Source: Piezodorus guildinii (lineage: Eukaryota; Arthropoda; Insecta; Hemiptera; Pentatomidae). Taken from it: 64,000 nucleotides of DNA. The DNA lies in the NCBI GenBank assembly GCA_023052935.1, contig CM041292.1, forward strand, positions 109,727,147 to 109,791,146, read 5' to 3'. Made by a program: the position numbers and the translations under genes. The notes beneath the pieces are model-generated. The model saw nothing but the letters and a program-made list of their open reading frames with translations, made no database searches and was not told the origin of the DNA. Below, piece after piece: positions 31,915-44,973 of this stretch. The first letter of the stretch is position 1. The number at the start of each line of letters is the position of its first letter.

Positions 31915-31985
31915 TATAGATTAGATTAGATTAGATTTTTATTGTCTTAGGGCCTGAGGCCCTTTCTTACAGACAAACTAATAAT
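31915..31985 (-). mobile_element. LINE 3'-end fragment with hairpin and pentamer tail
   Basis: In reverse it reads GGGCCTCAGGCCCTAAGACA, then ATAAAAATC, then repeated TAATC. The inverted GGGCCTCAGGCCC just before a short-repeat tail has the layout of the LINE 3' end at 8.35 kb. No coding part is attached, so it is a severely 5'-truncated insertion. Confidence 0.5.
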
Positions 31986-32009
31986 TTTTCCAATAATTAA
32001 TATGCCAAA

Positions 32010-32018
<9 letters not shown>

Positions 32019-32080
<62 letters not shown>
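32019..32080. repeat. (GA)n microsatellite
   Basis: Pure GA run of about 62 bases after a short poly-A. Confidence 0.95.
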
Positions 32081-32081
<1 letters not shown>

Positions 32082-33875
32082 ATATAAAACTGTTTTCGTC
32101 TGTATATGAAAATAAAAATTTCAAAAAGGTTCACGTATTATGTCATATCAATCAAAAACTAAAAAATGGACCAAATGTTGAATAATTATTGCTGAATTAG
32201 TTGCTGAAATTTTATTTTTAAATTAAATATTAAATTTATGTTAAAATAAGGTTTTAAAGCCTGAAGTTTTTTTTTGTTTGTTTTTTATTTAGATAAACCC
32301 AATTTATAAACATTTGAAATATATCGATAGAAAATGAATGTTAATTTTTAACTTTTTTTAACCGTTTCACAAATCCCGAATAATGGTGATTTCGTGGGTG
32401 TTCGATGTTGTAACTTGCGGTCTCTAGCTAATTTAAAAAGTTTAAATTCGATATGCTGATTGTTCACTAGAAGTAGACAATGGAACTAGAATATAAAAGA
32501 AGGAGCGAGATTTAGTCAAAATTTTGATTACTATACGTGTCTACTATACACTATACTAACCTGTGTTTCGTTTCTTAAATCGCGGGTTAGTTTCACTAAC
32601 AGGCCACATTTTAAAATGTATTTAAAAATGTGTATAAAAATACTCTGAAATATTGAAGGTTCGGATGTTGAAACATCACAAAAATATTAGAATAAATTTT
32701 TCATATTCAAAAATTTTTATAACATACCACTGAGACCCTTCACGCTCGTAATCGCGAGCTTACTTAAACATTTTCATCCAACCACCATACTCGGCACTCG
32801 GTATTTATGTTAAAAAATATCACTGAAAGTAAAAAAACATTCGTGCGCCCAAGGCGAATTCATCAGAGAACTGTGCAATGAATGTAAAATAAATTCTTTT
32901 CCACTTCGTCACATCCACCTACACAAAACATTTCCGTGCATGCCCGAACTTGACGTCATGGGTCGTATTCGATACAAATTTTTGCAGATGTTAACCTGGG
33001 TGTTGAATGAGAAATAAATGTGCACTGTATTGTTAGCATACACCAAAAGTTCTAAATACTCGGAAATTGTGTGTTTTATTCGTTACATATCCACAGGATG
33101 TGAATATGTCCTAAAAGAGCGTGGTATTACTATTTTGGTGCAATGCAAATTAACTCTTCAAACAACCGACGTTGTGGATCGCCTTAACAAACTACTTCCT
33201 TGTTAAGAACCTTGTTATGATTACCTTATGTCTAGTGATGAATAATCCTAGTGGTCATTTAGGAAAAAGTGGGTATCAAAACTTACAAAAATTGCAATAA
33301 TAATAAAAATATTTTCGGTGGCATCATTGCTCAAAGGAAGTTTTAACCTCTTTTATTATAACATTCAAAGTTTAAATTTGTCATTGTTTTTTTCGCATAT
33401 TATAAAGCGGTGATACTGATATTTTTATCCTCTTGGAAATCATTCGATTACCTTATTTGAAGTGCACCAATCAATAAAAAGTTTCCTTAAAATATCCAAA
33501 ACATAAATTTTCAGCAAAATATCGTTATAAGGGAACATTTACGTCCCTTTCAATTTTAGCGAAGCCAATTCAATATTTGGATTGACCTTTTTCAAACTTT
33601 AATTTTTTTTGCTCAGAATAAAAGACATCTGAATTTCCCTAATTGACTTGGACACCTGACCAGTTTTTCGTTTTACATAGTAACAATTTATTTAGTACTT
33701 CGATATGAATATTTCTCATCAGATGATCAGTTCTTTTTTTTTAATATAAGTTCAATTATTTTCACTGTTTTGTTTAAACTTGATTTCTCTGATATATTTT
33801 ATTTTTCACTTTGAATTTTTATATGCATCATTTTATGAATGGATACATTAGTATATGAATTAAAAATGTCGCACA
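32081..33875. other. No gene recognised
   Basis: AT-rich DNA. A 62-codon frame at 33018-33206 is the least AT-biased stretch, but no domain or splice sites support it. Confidence 0.4.
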
Positions 33876-34760
33876 TGGCTTTGTTTTGTTTTTTATTATC
33901 TGTTTATTTTCAATAATGAACCATTTTGAATAATAACCTCTCTCCTCTCAAAGTTCGACATTTACCTTTGAAGATACGTAGAAACCGAATGAACAAATAA
34001 AAAAAATACGTCTGTCCGACGTCCTATATACATCATACGCCGTCGCTGTTTTTCTCCCGAAATACTGAACCAATTATTTCAAAATATAGCAAAACAATAT
34101 TAGAGCATCCGACGACGATATCAGTCGATTAGTTTTATACTCAGATATTTTTGAAGATAGACATTTTGTCATTGAGTTTTCTAATCAAGAAACCGCCATT
34201 AGTCATGAGAAAGGAAAAAAAAATTGAAATTTTACCCTTAAATACGCCTATAACTCAGTACACTGCAAACGAACAAAATAAAAATAAAAAATTGAAATAT
34301 TTTCTAATATATCGATTTTGAGTCAGTTATTTCGATATAGAGAAATCGATAGGTTTTAGAGTTATACACCAATTAACTATAACAGAAAAAATTGAATTTT
34401 ATTTATATACACGCCCATAACTCTGTTATTTTTGAATATAGAAAAATATGTAGAGAGTTTTAGAATCAGTAAACCACGGTAACAAAGAAAAAAAAATATG
34501 ATACGTAAAACCCGTATAACGGTTAAAAAAATCCACTTGTTCGTCATCGAATCAAATTCAAATTCCCCGCAAAACAAAAAAAAGAATCGATGAAATTCGG
34601 TTAAAAATAGCAGAATAGATTTTGAAATAACCAGTGTTTATTGGCCATTTTCCTTTCATTAATTTATGGCTTTTCATATTAGTTAATTGCCTGTAAACCG
34701 CTACATAAACTGTTATACCCTAATACAGTTCTTTCGGAAATAATAATTTGTATCGGTTCT
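33876..34760. repeat. Repeat family F, copy 1, with minisatellite core
   Basis: The core (about 34170-34620) contains several diverged ~110-140-bp units built around CTCAGTTATTTTTGAAGATA, GAGAAAAATATGTAGAG, AATCAGTAAA and TTGAAATTTTAC. The flanks (TATTTTCAATAATGAACC, TACCCTAATACAGTTCTTTC) match those of the array at 43.2-45.1 kb. So a larger repeat carrying an internal array occurs at two loci. Confidence 0.6.
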
Positions 34761-34778
34761 TTTTCTGATTATGGAAAA

Positions 34779-35650
34779 ATCTGGTGCGAGCAACACACGA
34801 CTATCACTTACCTCGGTTGATAAAATTATTTTAAGAACTATGAAATAGAGTTGAAAATATTTTGAAGATTTATTTTCAGTTTCGTCGGAAAATATGTTTT
34901 AGTTTAAATAATATAACATTTTTATGTAAAATAATCAAAGAATTTTAGGCCCTATTCGTCACTTTACATAACCTTTTGTAAACAAAATAATATTTTTCCT
35001 AAATCTTAAGCTTTCCAACTGTATATTATGCATATATAATACTATTTTTAGGTTTAAAAAAAGAAATGTTGCTCCTCCAGTTAGTTATCAAATTCGTCCA
35101 ATAGGTATATTTAACCGTTTTTTATCAATATAAATAAAATATTATTGATTTTTTAGAAACTACAACATTAAAAAAAAGCATTTTGAAAAAAATTTTAAAT
35201 AGGCATTTAAGCCATGAAGCATTTTGTGTAAGATAATATTTTTTCTAAAATCTTTAGCTTTCATACATGTATATTACTGTTCTTATATACAAAAACAAAA
35301 AATTGAATTTAAAAAATATTTTTTCAGTTTTCTCCTTTATCTGTTATTCAAATTCGCTCAACCTGCATATCTAGCTGTAATTTATCAATGCAACAAGATA
35401 ATATGGTTATTTTTATATAATCTATAAAATTAAAGGTACATTAGAGGAAGAAAATTTAAAATATCGGCATTTAAGCCCTTTCAGCCTATTTTAATCAGAA
35501 TGAAACCAGCATGATGTTAAAGCCTATTAAATCTTACATCGATATAACAAATTTAATCGAAATCGTTATTATATTAAAGCACTTTAATTTTACAACGATA
35601 TAGCGAGTTTTATCAAAACCGTTAGAACCATTTTTGACTGCTATCTCGTT
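34779..35650 (+). repeat. Dispersed repeat family D, copy 5
   Basis: Starts TCTGGTGCGAGCAACACACG and ACTATCACTTACC and runs through the family's inner blocks to the 'cgatatagcgagttttatca' block, then fades. The right terminal block is missing. Confidence 0.7.
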
Positions 35651-36434
35651 TAATTTTTTCTCGAAAATTCCGGTTCTTTACTAAATTACTATTATTGTAG
35701 TAATTTTGCTAGATTTATTCTATAATTGAAATCTCTGGGAAATCTTCGAAGTTCAGTGACGTTTGGGCCGATATTGAAAGTGGCTAATTTGAATAGCCAA
35801 TCAGTAGAGCTATTAATGGTTTAGATGTTTGTGTTTATTTCAGGGAGCTCCTGTTCAATCAACGTCCCCTATTAGGAACAGCTGGCGTGTTTGTTTCGTA
35901 AACTGAAAGGACGGTTTACGGAATATAGTAGCAATGGGTAGTCTCCAGTCTTAGGGTGCCTTCAGGCTCTAACAGTATTTCTTTGATGTAGGTGAACTTT
36001 TAATAATACAAATAATAAAAATAATTCCTTTCGGAAATTAATCATTTTTTTCTTCTTGTACATGACAAATGAAAAAAAAAATCCTTAACAAAATCCACAT
36101 TTAAATTTAATTCTCTACATCCGATGTTTGAATAAAATATTCGAAAAAAAATAAATGATTTTTCACTATCGGAAATTAGCTCATGCACTTTTCGTTTTTT
36201 GAGAGCGCCTTCCCAACTCTACAAAAACAGAATCTTTATCATTTATTTATCATGGACAAAAATTATGAATTTTGGAATTATGAGGAAACTATGCTGACCT
36301 AATTGGCTTCCTTTACGTATTTCTGAAATAAATTTGTACATACTGTAGTCAAAATATATCTTTTCTTCAGTGGGTCAGAGAAAGATCAGCTTGATTTGAA
36401 TTCAGCAAGCTCTTAACTAAATTAATAAGTTTGC
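35651..36434. other. No gene recognised
   Basis: AT-rich DNA with a moderate-GC patch near 35830-35980 (TTATTTCAGGGAGCTCCTGT resembles a splice acceptor), but stops follow quickly in all frames. Confidence 0.4.
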
Positions 36435-36690
36435 TTCTTTATTTATTCTTTTAACGTCACTTTTTGCTACTGTGGCTAATTGGACGACGCTACAGTGGGA
36501 GTCCTAAATTTTGACTATCCAGGTTTTATTAGGATAGGCATCTTTAACGAGTGTACCTGACATCGAACAGGCTTGGGGCCACCATTTTAAGTCCTCTTTC
36601 AGGAACGGCAAGGGTTTTTACTTCCATTAACATATCCTAGAGTCACCTGCCAGGTTTGAACTTATACGAAGCTGTTATGTTAATCAATAC
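36435..36690 (-). mobile_element. SINE family A, copy 3 (uninterrupted)
   Basis: Carries AACGTCACTTTTTGCTACTG, CCAGGTTTTATTAGGATAGG and CATCTTTAACGAGTGTACCT. The tRNA-like head lies in reverse at the right: GTTCAAACCTGGCAGGTGAC in reverse complement, with a recognisable B box. It serves as the reference for the interrupted copy at 20.7 kb. A-rich sequence follows at 36690-36730. Confidence 0.7.
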
Positions 36691-37939
36691 ACACAAAAAA
36701 AAATAAAATAAAAAAAAAAAAAATAAAATAGTGATACTAAATATTCAATATTTTCATGATAGATGTCAACGTGTAAGATAATTGTAATAATTGATCAAGT
36801 TCATTGAATTAATGAATTTATTCTCGAATGCAGTTCGATTAAGCTTCTTTTTTATATATAACAAATTGGTTGGCCTTATGTTTGAATGAAAACAAATTAA
36901 TCCTGCTTTTTCATAATGCTCAAGATAATCTAAAAACAACTGTTTAATTTCATCTAAAAAATTAATTTATCCCTGTCTTTTTTATATGTATATTTTTTAT
37001 ATAATCGAAACAAGTGACCTTAATTAAGGAAAGTGTGAAGTTGGAGCAAAAGATGAAGTTTTAGCTGTAGACTACGTCGACAGCTAAAAGGGACTTGAAA
37101 GCCATTTCCATGCTAAAATGCTAGGTCATGGCCTTATACTTTCTTTAGTTTTTTTTTGTTTTTTTTTTATTCGTAATTACACATCTCGAGTTAGTATAAA
37201 ATAAAAAAATAATTCATTTTCATGAGTCATTTATTAATTAATAGAATTAACCGTAAATTTTAGCCCTCACAATATAGTGCTTTATAGATTTACCCTTATG
37301 TATACACATTTATTTAAGTAATAACTATTTTCAGTAACTCGTAAGAATTATAGCTCTAAAAATATTAAGGTCTTTTTTTATTATTTTAACCATAAATTTG
37401 TGATGGTTTCACTATTTAGTGAACTAGTTTGTGATGGCATTATTCGTAATCAATTATAAGAAGAAAATAAATCAAATGGTGTAGTTTTGCAATGAATTGC
37501 GAAAAAAATAGTCTAATATATCTATTATCTGCGAAGCACAAATGAAAAATACAGAGAAGAAGAACATTGTATAATTTATTTAAAAAAGAAAGTAGTTCGC
37601 CCATTTAAACTAACGGAAAACGATCAATAAATATACTCAGATCAGTATGGAAAAAAAGAAATCTCAATTGTACTTTGACGACTAAAGATCTTGATTGCGC
37701 AGAGAGCATTATCTGTTGAATAAAGACAGAGCAATCTGGTATCAGGCACAAACCATTCAGTCACCCACACCACATGACCGATTCATTCTATTCATTCACC
37801 TATTCATCTACGGACACCAAACTGCTATTAAGTGTACCGAAGGATAAATTAGTATAGTAATAATTTGAAATATATAAATACTTGTCTAAATAATAGGTAA
37901 ATACTTCATTATGCATTGTTTTGTCTTACAATACAAATT
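36691..37939. other. No gene recognised
   Basis: AT-rich DNA with A-rich simple sequence near 36690-36730. No supportable frame. Confidence 0.4.
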
Positions 37940-38700
37940 TAAATAAATATAAATAAATTCTTTATTATCCTGGGACATGTTTCTTAAGAATAAAGTATAC
38001 AGAATGTACAAAACGTGCTTTAGAGTCTTGGAACATATTTAATACATATAAACAAGTTAATAATTACTTATATGAAATAGACATATTTAAATGAGAAGAA
38101 AACAACAACAAAAATAAAAAAGCATATTTACAATTTATTTGAGCCTGAATATTCATTAGATGATTAAATATGCGGGATTTGAAGGTAGAAAGAGAATTGG
38201 AGTGACGGATGGAAGGAGGAATGAAATTCCATTGGATTGTGGATCAAATGAGAAAGGATCTGTCGAAATGTGCAGTTCGGTGGGCCATACTGTATAAATC
38301 TGAAGGCCTGGAGCGTATACAACGAGGATGGATAGAGGATTTGAACTATAGGAGGTCAAAAATGTACGATGGACGGCGTAATTGGATAACTTGGTGAAGG
38401 ATTGGCGCAAAGAAATACTTGCGACGATTGAAAGGGTAAAGCCACTTCAACTGCCACAAACTTGAGATACGGAGATGTACCTAGGGACTCCGAAGATGAA
38501 TCGGACAAAGCAATTAATTAAGTGTTGAATTTTTACCTCGAGATCACCAGTCGTATGCCGTACAGAGAATAGTCGAAGTTGAGGAATATTAGAGAGGTAA
38601 CGAGGAGCTTCCGGGTTTCGTACGGGAATAGGTGACAAAGGGAATTCAGTCGCTTTAAGGTAAAAGGTCGCTTTAAGGTCATAATTTACTGAATTATAAT
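37940..38700 (-). pseudogene. CR1-like LINE fragment: RT C-terminus and 3' end, degraded
   Basis: A reverse-strand relative of the intact LINE at 3-8.4 kb. Frames at 38447-38704 and 38156-38410 contain GDLEVKIQHLINCFVRFIFG, matching ORF2 GDLEAKIKRLYNCFIRFIFG, and a worn match to the last ~60 residues. The 3' end shows a CCTGGGACATGT block and an A/T-rich tail (AATAAATATAAATAAATTC on the plus strand), comparable to GGGACTTGTCCC plus tail in the intact copy. Frameshifts and stops split the coding part, and the endonuclease and polymerase domains are missing. It is old and inactive. Confidence 0.8.
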
Positions 38701-39344
38701 ACAATATTTTTTTTATTTGGTTTTAATTTATTATAAAAAAAATGTATTATTCTTGTATTTATTCCAAATAAACTAACATATTTTCTTTTAGACTTAATAA
38801 AACAAAAGTTTTGGAATTAGATATAGGTATAATCTCAATTTAAAAATAATAAATAGTGCTGTCCTGAATCTAAAGCTCCCTACATTGTCTTCTCTATCTT
38901 CAAAATTTTTCAAGTTATGAGCGAAAAAGGCAATCATATATGTGTTAAGCATTTTTTTAAACTCTTGTCCTGATTTTTTTTTTCAATTCCTCTTATTAGA
39001 AATACTTGAATTAGAAGTAGTAGTTCTGGTCCTTTTACTACAAACCATATATATTTTATAAATATACATACTACTTCCTATACATGTATTTCTAAGAAGG
39101 TGATTTGAAAAAAAAATGTCCTGATTCCAGAATTCTTTTCATTTTTTATTTTCTTAAACATATCCGAGTTTCTGGAAAGTACATCACTTATATATTATGA
39201 TTTGACCGTTTATATGTATATAAACAGAAAATTGTTATTACAACTATTTAAAAAATTAGCTAAACAAACTATGTTATAATATAAAAATCTTTTGTATAAA
39301 TATATTTTGTTGATCAGTTCTCGACTGTTAAGACCTGTAGATAA

Positions 39345-39345
<1 letters not shown>
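38701..39345. other. No gene recognised
   Basis: AT-rich DNA with nothing supportable. Confidence 0.4.

Positions 39346-39414
<69 letters not shown>
39346..39414. repeat. (TA)n microsatellite
   Basis: Pure TA run of about 66 bases. Confidence 0.95.
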
Positions 39415-39417
<3 letters not shown>

Positions 39418-40190
39418 GGTATTAAACAATTCTATTAGAGCTGATTCTGAAACTCTTGTCATTTATTTAGCCTTTAGGATCTGCTTTATATACTAAACTC
39501 ACATATTATTCGAAAATATTGAGGTATTTTAAAAGAAATACAATTAAATATTTTGTGCTAACACTTTTTTCTTTGATATTTTTTAATATCATAATATAAC
39601 TATCGCAATATATAATATAATATAACATAACTGTCTAGAGGATAAATGTTATAAATGAACATTTTTTTTTTCTTGATTTGGGCGCTATTATTTTAGTTTC
39701 GTTTAGCTTCAGAATATGCTTCTTTTGTCTTATTTTCTTTCTTTTTATCATAATTTCTAAAATATTTTATTGTATATTAGGAATAGAAATTTTCTTTTTA
39801 AAGAATATCCTAAAAGTTGATGCATTATGAAGATGATTAAAATATGGGTAAGCTGGTTGATGTACTAACTTGGCGAGTAGTGGGCCCGACAGAAGCTCAT
39901 CAAATTCTCATAGGACCGCAACTACCACTCAAACACTGTCTTAAACATTATAATCAATACGTACTTATGCTTACCGTCTACTCTCTATTACTAAATACAA
40001 TAACTATTATATACAGACGAACGATTTGAGGTTTTTATGTTGCCTTAAGGATAATTAAAAGTATATGTTTTTTTTTTTTTTAATTGCATAGGTAATTACC
40101 ATACTAAGTGGTTTAGAAAAAAATGATTGGTTGTTCGACCATCTTTGAAAAATTTGGTATTTTCAGGGAGAATTCCCTTAGGCCCATAAA
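39415..40190. other. No gene recognised
   Basis: AT-rich DNA. A 61-codon frame at 39844-40029 is unrecognised. Confidence 0.4.
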
Positions 40191-41092
40191 CTATCTAATC
40201 TAGCATTGGAAAAAGCTATAAGGGCAATAAGAACCAACCCTAATGGAACAATTTACAATCGCCTCACACAGCACTTGGCATATGCTGATGATGTGCTCAT
40301 AACAGCGAGAAACACGGCTGCGCTCGGAGGAGCTTTCAAAGAGTTTGAAAGGGAAGCGGCAGAAGAGGGCCTTCAGATTAATGAAGAAAAAACAAGATAT
40401 ATGGGATCATCCAGGAACCATCAACTGGAATACCACGACCTGCAGATTGACGAACGCCGTTTTAAAAGTACAGATACCTTCAAGTACCTAGGTTCGGTTA
40501 TTACTCATGATAATAATACGAAAGATGAAGTGAATGCGAGGCTGTCTGCAGGCAACAAGTGCCTTTTCGCCCGTAAATACTAAAGTTCAAAAATCTTTCA
40601 AGGGATGCCAAGGTGATGATATATGAAACAATACTGAAACCCACAGTTACTTATGGCAGCGAATCCTGGGTGTTAACAAAGGAAACCGAAAGGAGACTCA
40701 ATGTTTGGGAAAGAAAAATACTAAGAAAGATATTTGGGCCAATTAAAGAAAATGACTCTTGGCGAATAAAAAAAATAGTGAGCTCCGAACAATGTATGGG
40801 AAACCAGACCTGGTATCCTTTGTGAAAAAAGCCCGCCTAAGATGGCTCGGACATGTAGAAAGGATGCCAGAAACTAGGATTCCAAGACTACTCCTTTATG
40901 GAAAAATTGGAGGAAAAAGACATAGAGGAAGGCCAAGAGTGAGATGGTTGGACGACGTCGAGGAGGACCTAAAGTTGCTTGGAGTGAGGAGATGGAGGGC
41001 TAAAGCGAAGGACAGAAATGACTGGCTTGAAGTTCTTGAGGAGGCCCGGGTCCTTGTTGGACCGTAGCGCCCGGCAGTAAGTAAGTAAAAAC
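40191..41092 (+). pseudogene. RTE-like LINE copy 1: 5'-truncated reverse transcriptase
   Basis: Near-identical by eye to the matching parts of the copy at 54.0-56.8 kb. It starts within the polymerase domain, just upstream of LALEKAIRAI, and includes HLAYADDVLI (YADD codons from 40281), the SWVLTKETERRLNVWERKIL segment, and a basic C-terminal tail (LGHVERMPETRIPRLLLYG). It closes at GCGCCCGGCAGTAAGTAAGT. At least two frame breaks exist: a small deletion near 40570-40578 giving a stop at 40581, and a lost base in the A-run at 40764-40776. The endonuclease and first catalytic Asp are missing. In function it would be the target-primed copying enzyme of its LINE, but this copy is dead. Confidence 0.88.
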
Positions 41093-41154
41093 GATTGCCA
41101 TTTTTGTTTCAGGAAGTATACGTTTTTTTCGCACTTGCGAGCGTCTGCTGTTTT

Positions 41155-41778
41155 TTTCAGCACACTCTGACCGGTAAAATAATACATAAATCATCTAGCT
41201 GAATGCATTTCTTGGTGTAAATTAAATAGCTCAAACTTATTAGCATAAAATTTAAAATACTCAATTTTTTCAAAGAAGGGATAACTTACTTAATATTTTT
41301 TTACTAGTGCATAATGCAAAATAGATACTTTCTAGAAAATATCAATGATGAGATGCTTACCCTTTAAGAAATATTCAAAATAAAAAAAACGGATTTTTTG
41401 AATTTTTCCCTTTTTTAACGATATCTTTGTAGGGGGGCCAGATAAAAATTTGTAAAAGTACACACTTAATAGGTGTTTATGACGTCAAAATTCACTATAA
41501 ATTTCAATTTTGAGATTCAATTTGAAGTTATGATTAAAAAAAATTACTGAGATGGGTTTCCAATACCTTTTATGACACCTGAAAAGCCAGGATAATGGAA
41601 CAAAGCATATCAATGAGCTTTTTAAATTAGAGTTATGTAGTTCATCACACTCTGACCTACTAATTCAAACTATTATGACGTTTCTGAATGCATTTCTTGA
41701 CGAATAGCTCAAAGTTATTGATCGTAAATTAAAAATACTTTATTTTCGAACAGTTTTTCACAGAAGGAAACGAGTTGT
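41155..41778 (+). repeat. Diverged direct repeats ~485 bp apart
   Basis: CACACTCTGACC, then TGAATGCATTTCTTG, then AATAGCTCAAA, then TTAAAATACT occur in order at 41160-41290 and again at 41645-41778. They are the ends of a diverged tandem duplication or of a larger repeat. No coding was seen. A G-rich patch (TTTGGGGGGGAGGGGAGAGA) follows at about 41806-41825. Confidence 0.5.
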
Positions 41779-42039
41779 GTTTATTTTTTTATTCTATTTA
41801 TTTTTTTGGGGGGGAGGGGAGAGAGGGCTTTCTTATATTCAACCATATTTAATATGGTTTACTCCAGGATCGTATTTTTAGTTAATGATAAAGTATCAAT
41901 GTCTTTTTAAAACTATTTTATCTCGCTAAGTCAAATACAACAATGTTATTATCTGCTTTTCAACATTGTTAAAAAGATTAATTTCGTTTATATTTTCTCC
42001 TCTAAAAATATATTTATCCTCTTTTCTTCTTTAGTCGGT

Positions 42040-42093
42040 TATCGATTTCTTTCAACATTTATATTTAGCCGATTTTTATCAATGCTAATAAAA

Positions 42094-42154
<61 letters not shown>

Positions 42155-42335
42155 ATATTTTTGAATCTACAAAACTAAAGGTACTTAAGAGGTAGAACAT
42201 TATAAATATCGGCATTTAAGCCCTGTCAGGCTATTTCAAATAGAACGAAACCTACAAAACATTAGCGCCCATTGAAGTTTACATCGATATAGCTAGTTTA
42301 ATCAAAATCGTTTGATCCGTTTTTGATAAAATTGG
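42040..42335 (+). repeat. Dispersed repeat family D, copy 6 (internal part), split by (TA)n
   Basis: The family D middle region ('cgatttttatcaatgctaat', 'cggcatttaagccctgtcag', 'atcaaaatcgtttgatccg') with a (TA)n run expanded inside it at 42097-42150. The terminal blocks are missing. Confidence 0.65.
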
Positions 42336-43194
42336 AAACAAAGCACAATGTTGTTTATATGGCTGAACAACGTTTGTTATTTCAACTAGTTAATTTATAT
42401 GTTATATTCAATTGATTCCAGTAAGGTCGTACAGACTTGATAAAGTAGGTTTATAGTGATTGATGATGATAATTTATATCACTGCTGTAATTTTACAATT
42501 ATTCATTTCTTTATATCAAGTACATAATATTACGAGTTTAGAGGAATGTCCTGAACTCTCTATGGCACCCAAGTCTGTATAATGAAAATATAGTTAGTTC
42601 AAAATATCTTTATTACTTTTGTTTTTTTAGAGCCAAGTAGGCTCTTGGCCGCTGGATGTATTTTAGTAAGATTCTACTCGACGATTACACAATCCTACGT
42701 CTATTTTGTGAATGTCCACCGAGTGGATGAGTGCCTGTGATTCAGGTAACATTTAATTATATACTTTAAAAAGTCCTCCCTTTCTCATAGTTTTCTTATT
42801 ATTATTTTATCACCATTAATAAATAACTTTGGTATACTAACAATCCTAATATTTCGATTATCGTAAATAACAACGATTACTGAGTATCGAGAAGAAAATA
42901 ATTTTATATCTAGAAATTATTGTTTTCCAATTGATCCATAATTTAATTATTGCCCGTTACGATTCTGTAATTTAAATGAAAGAAATCCAAATGCCTTACT
43001 CGGAAAAAAAAATCTTTTCTTCCAATTTTCCGGTAGGATTCGTAGTAGCCATGTAACTCGGAACGAAACCAAATCTAACGTACTTTTGCCGGTATTGTTT
43101 CCGCTAATGGATCATTAGCCATTCTTTCGCATCTCTTCAGTCAAATCTTAATTGATATACATTAAATTTCATAGTATTGTTTATTGGTTTATTA
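42336..43194. other. No gene recognised; possible LINE 3' end near 42595-42660
   Basis: In reverse complement 42595-42660 reads GAGCCTACTTGGCTC, then a short A-rich spacer and AATAAAG. This is the hairpin-plus-AATAAA layout of the LINE 3' ends in this window. The rest is AT-rich without features. Confidence 0.35.
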
Positions 43195-43550
43195 TTTTCA
43201 ATAATAAACGTTTATAATTCACCAATAAAAAATTAGCCTTCCCCCTCAAAATTTGATGCATGCAACCATGATCCTAACACCTATACGTTAATATCAGCTG
43301 GTTATATTAAATGGCAACCGATTAAGAGTAATTTAATTCAATAACTCAGTTTAAAAAAAAACAAAAGTTATTAGAGTTTTAAAAACGCGAATAATCATTA
43401 AAAAAAAAAAAAGAAAACAATTGAAATTTTACACATAAGTCCTATAACGCACATAAATCAGTTATTTTTTTAAGATAGGAAAAAAAATAAGTTTTTTAGA
43501 TTCAGGAAAGCGCGATAAACAAAAAAAAAATGAAATCTTGCCCGTATGTA

Positions 43551-43632
<82 letters not shown>

Positions 43633-44049
43633 TCTTGTAACTCGATTATTTTCGAAGATAGAGAAAAAATATATTAGTGTTTTAACAAAAAAAACCGTGA
43701 GTAATTTTAAAAAAGAGAAAAAAATATTGAAATTTTACCAATAGTTACGCCCTTAACTCAGTTATTTTTGAAGATAGAGAAAAATATTTGTAGGATTTCA
43801 GAATCTGTAAAGTTCGATTTAAAAATTAAAAAGAGAAATGTTGATCTATACAATATAATCAAAAATTATAATATATGTGATTCCACAGAAATTCGGTTAT
43901 TATATGAGATGGAGAAAATTCGAAAAAAAGGAAAGAAATTGAAATTTTACTAATAGCTAAGCCCTTAGCTCAGAAATATTTCAAGAAAAAGAAAAATATG
44001 TAATGAGTTATAGATTAACTAAAGCGCGTTATACTCACGTCACAAGTTA

Positions 44050-44973
44050 TTGGGTTGTTTCACAAGAAATGTCCGTTTATATAGTTTCTGAAATACATAA
44101 AGGATTTTGCAGGTGTCTGTTGTTTTCTTCCGAATGTTTACATATTTAAAGTAATCAGTTAATAATCCTCTTATTTTGTATTATAAACATTAGCTTCCCA
44201 ATCAATTACCCACTTTTTAGTATACCTCCAAATATGAAAATGGAAACACGCGATTTTCGAGTAATATATTTGTACGAGTTTAAACTCGGCCATTCAGCAG
44301 CTTAGGCCGCTAGAAATATTTGCAAGGCGTTTGGGGAAGGGAGTGTTAATGAACGGACCATTCGCCGTTGGTTTGCTAAGTTTTCAGCTGGGGATACCGA
44401 CTTGGAAAACCTGCCTCGAGGAAGACCTCCGTCCGTAATAGACAACGATTTCCTTAAACATACAGTAGAAGGAAACCCCTACCAAACAGTTAAAGGACTC
44501 TCAGCACAACTAAATACAAGTGCATCTACCGTTTCCAGACATTTAAAGTGTATTGGGAAAGTAAAAAAGCTCGATACATGGGTACCTCATGATCTCACTG
44601 AGCGGCAGCAAGAACCCATGTTTCAAAACATACCGTGCAAAAATTGAAAGAACTGGGCTACGAAGTTCTTCCGCACCCACCATATTCTCCCGACTTGTCT
44701 CCAACAGATTACCACCTGTTCATGAATTTAGACAACTTCGTCAAAGGAAAACTTTTTGAAAATGATGATGAAGTGAAGAGTGCGTTTTCAGATTTTGTTT
44801 CACTTCAAAGCTCAGAGTTTTTCAGTTCGGGGATAAAAAAGTTAGTGTCACGTTGGGAAAAATGTGTAGACAAAGAAGGTAAATACTTCAAATAAAATTA
44901 TCTTGTTTTCATATCGTCTATTTAATAAAAATCCTTTACCTTGAAAACGGACATTTCATGTGACACAACCCAA
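44050..44973 (+). mobile_element. Internally deleted mariner element 1
   Basis: Terminal inverted repeats of about 28 bp: TTGGGTTGTTTCACAAGAAA at the left, and the complement of TTGGGTTGTGTCACATGAAA at the right. TA occurs on both sides (44048-44049 and 44974-44975), the mariner target. The length is 924 bp against about 1.3 kb for a full mariner. It sits inside repeat family F. Confidence 0.92.
44234..44895 (+). pseudogene. Broken mariner transposase 1
   Basis: The N-terminal frame (44234-44645) has the mariner DNA-binding region: a first helix-turn-helix (FRVIYLYEFKLGHSAA, then AARNICKAFGEG), WFAKFSAGD, the GRPPS linker, and a second helix-turn-helix (STVSRHL). It runs to a VPHDLTERQ block. 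A nonsense codon TAG interrupts it at 44303, where a Gln codon is expected. The middle of the catalytic domain is deleted. At the junction the frame shifts by two, and the C-terminal part (44635-44895) resumes with LKELGYEVLPHPPYSPDLSP and the third catalytic Asp region (TDYHLF). The first catalytic Asp is lost and the second (in a DNARP-type motif) is deleted up to its last residues. It is inactive as an enzyme. Confidence 0.88.
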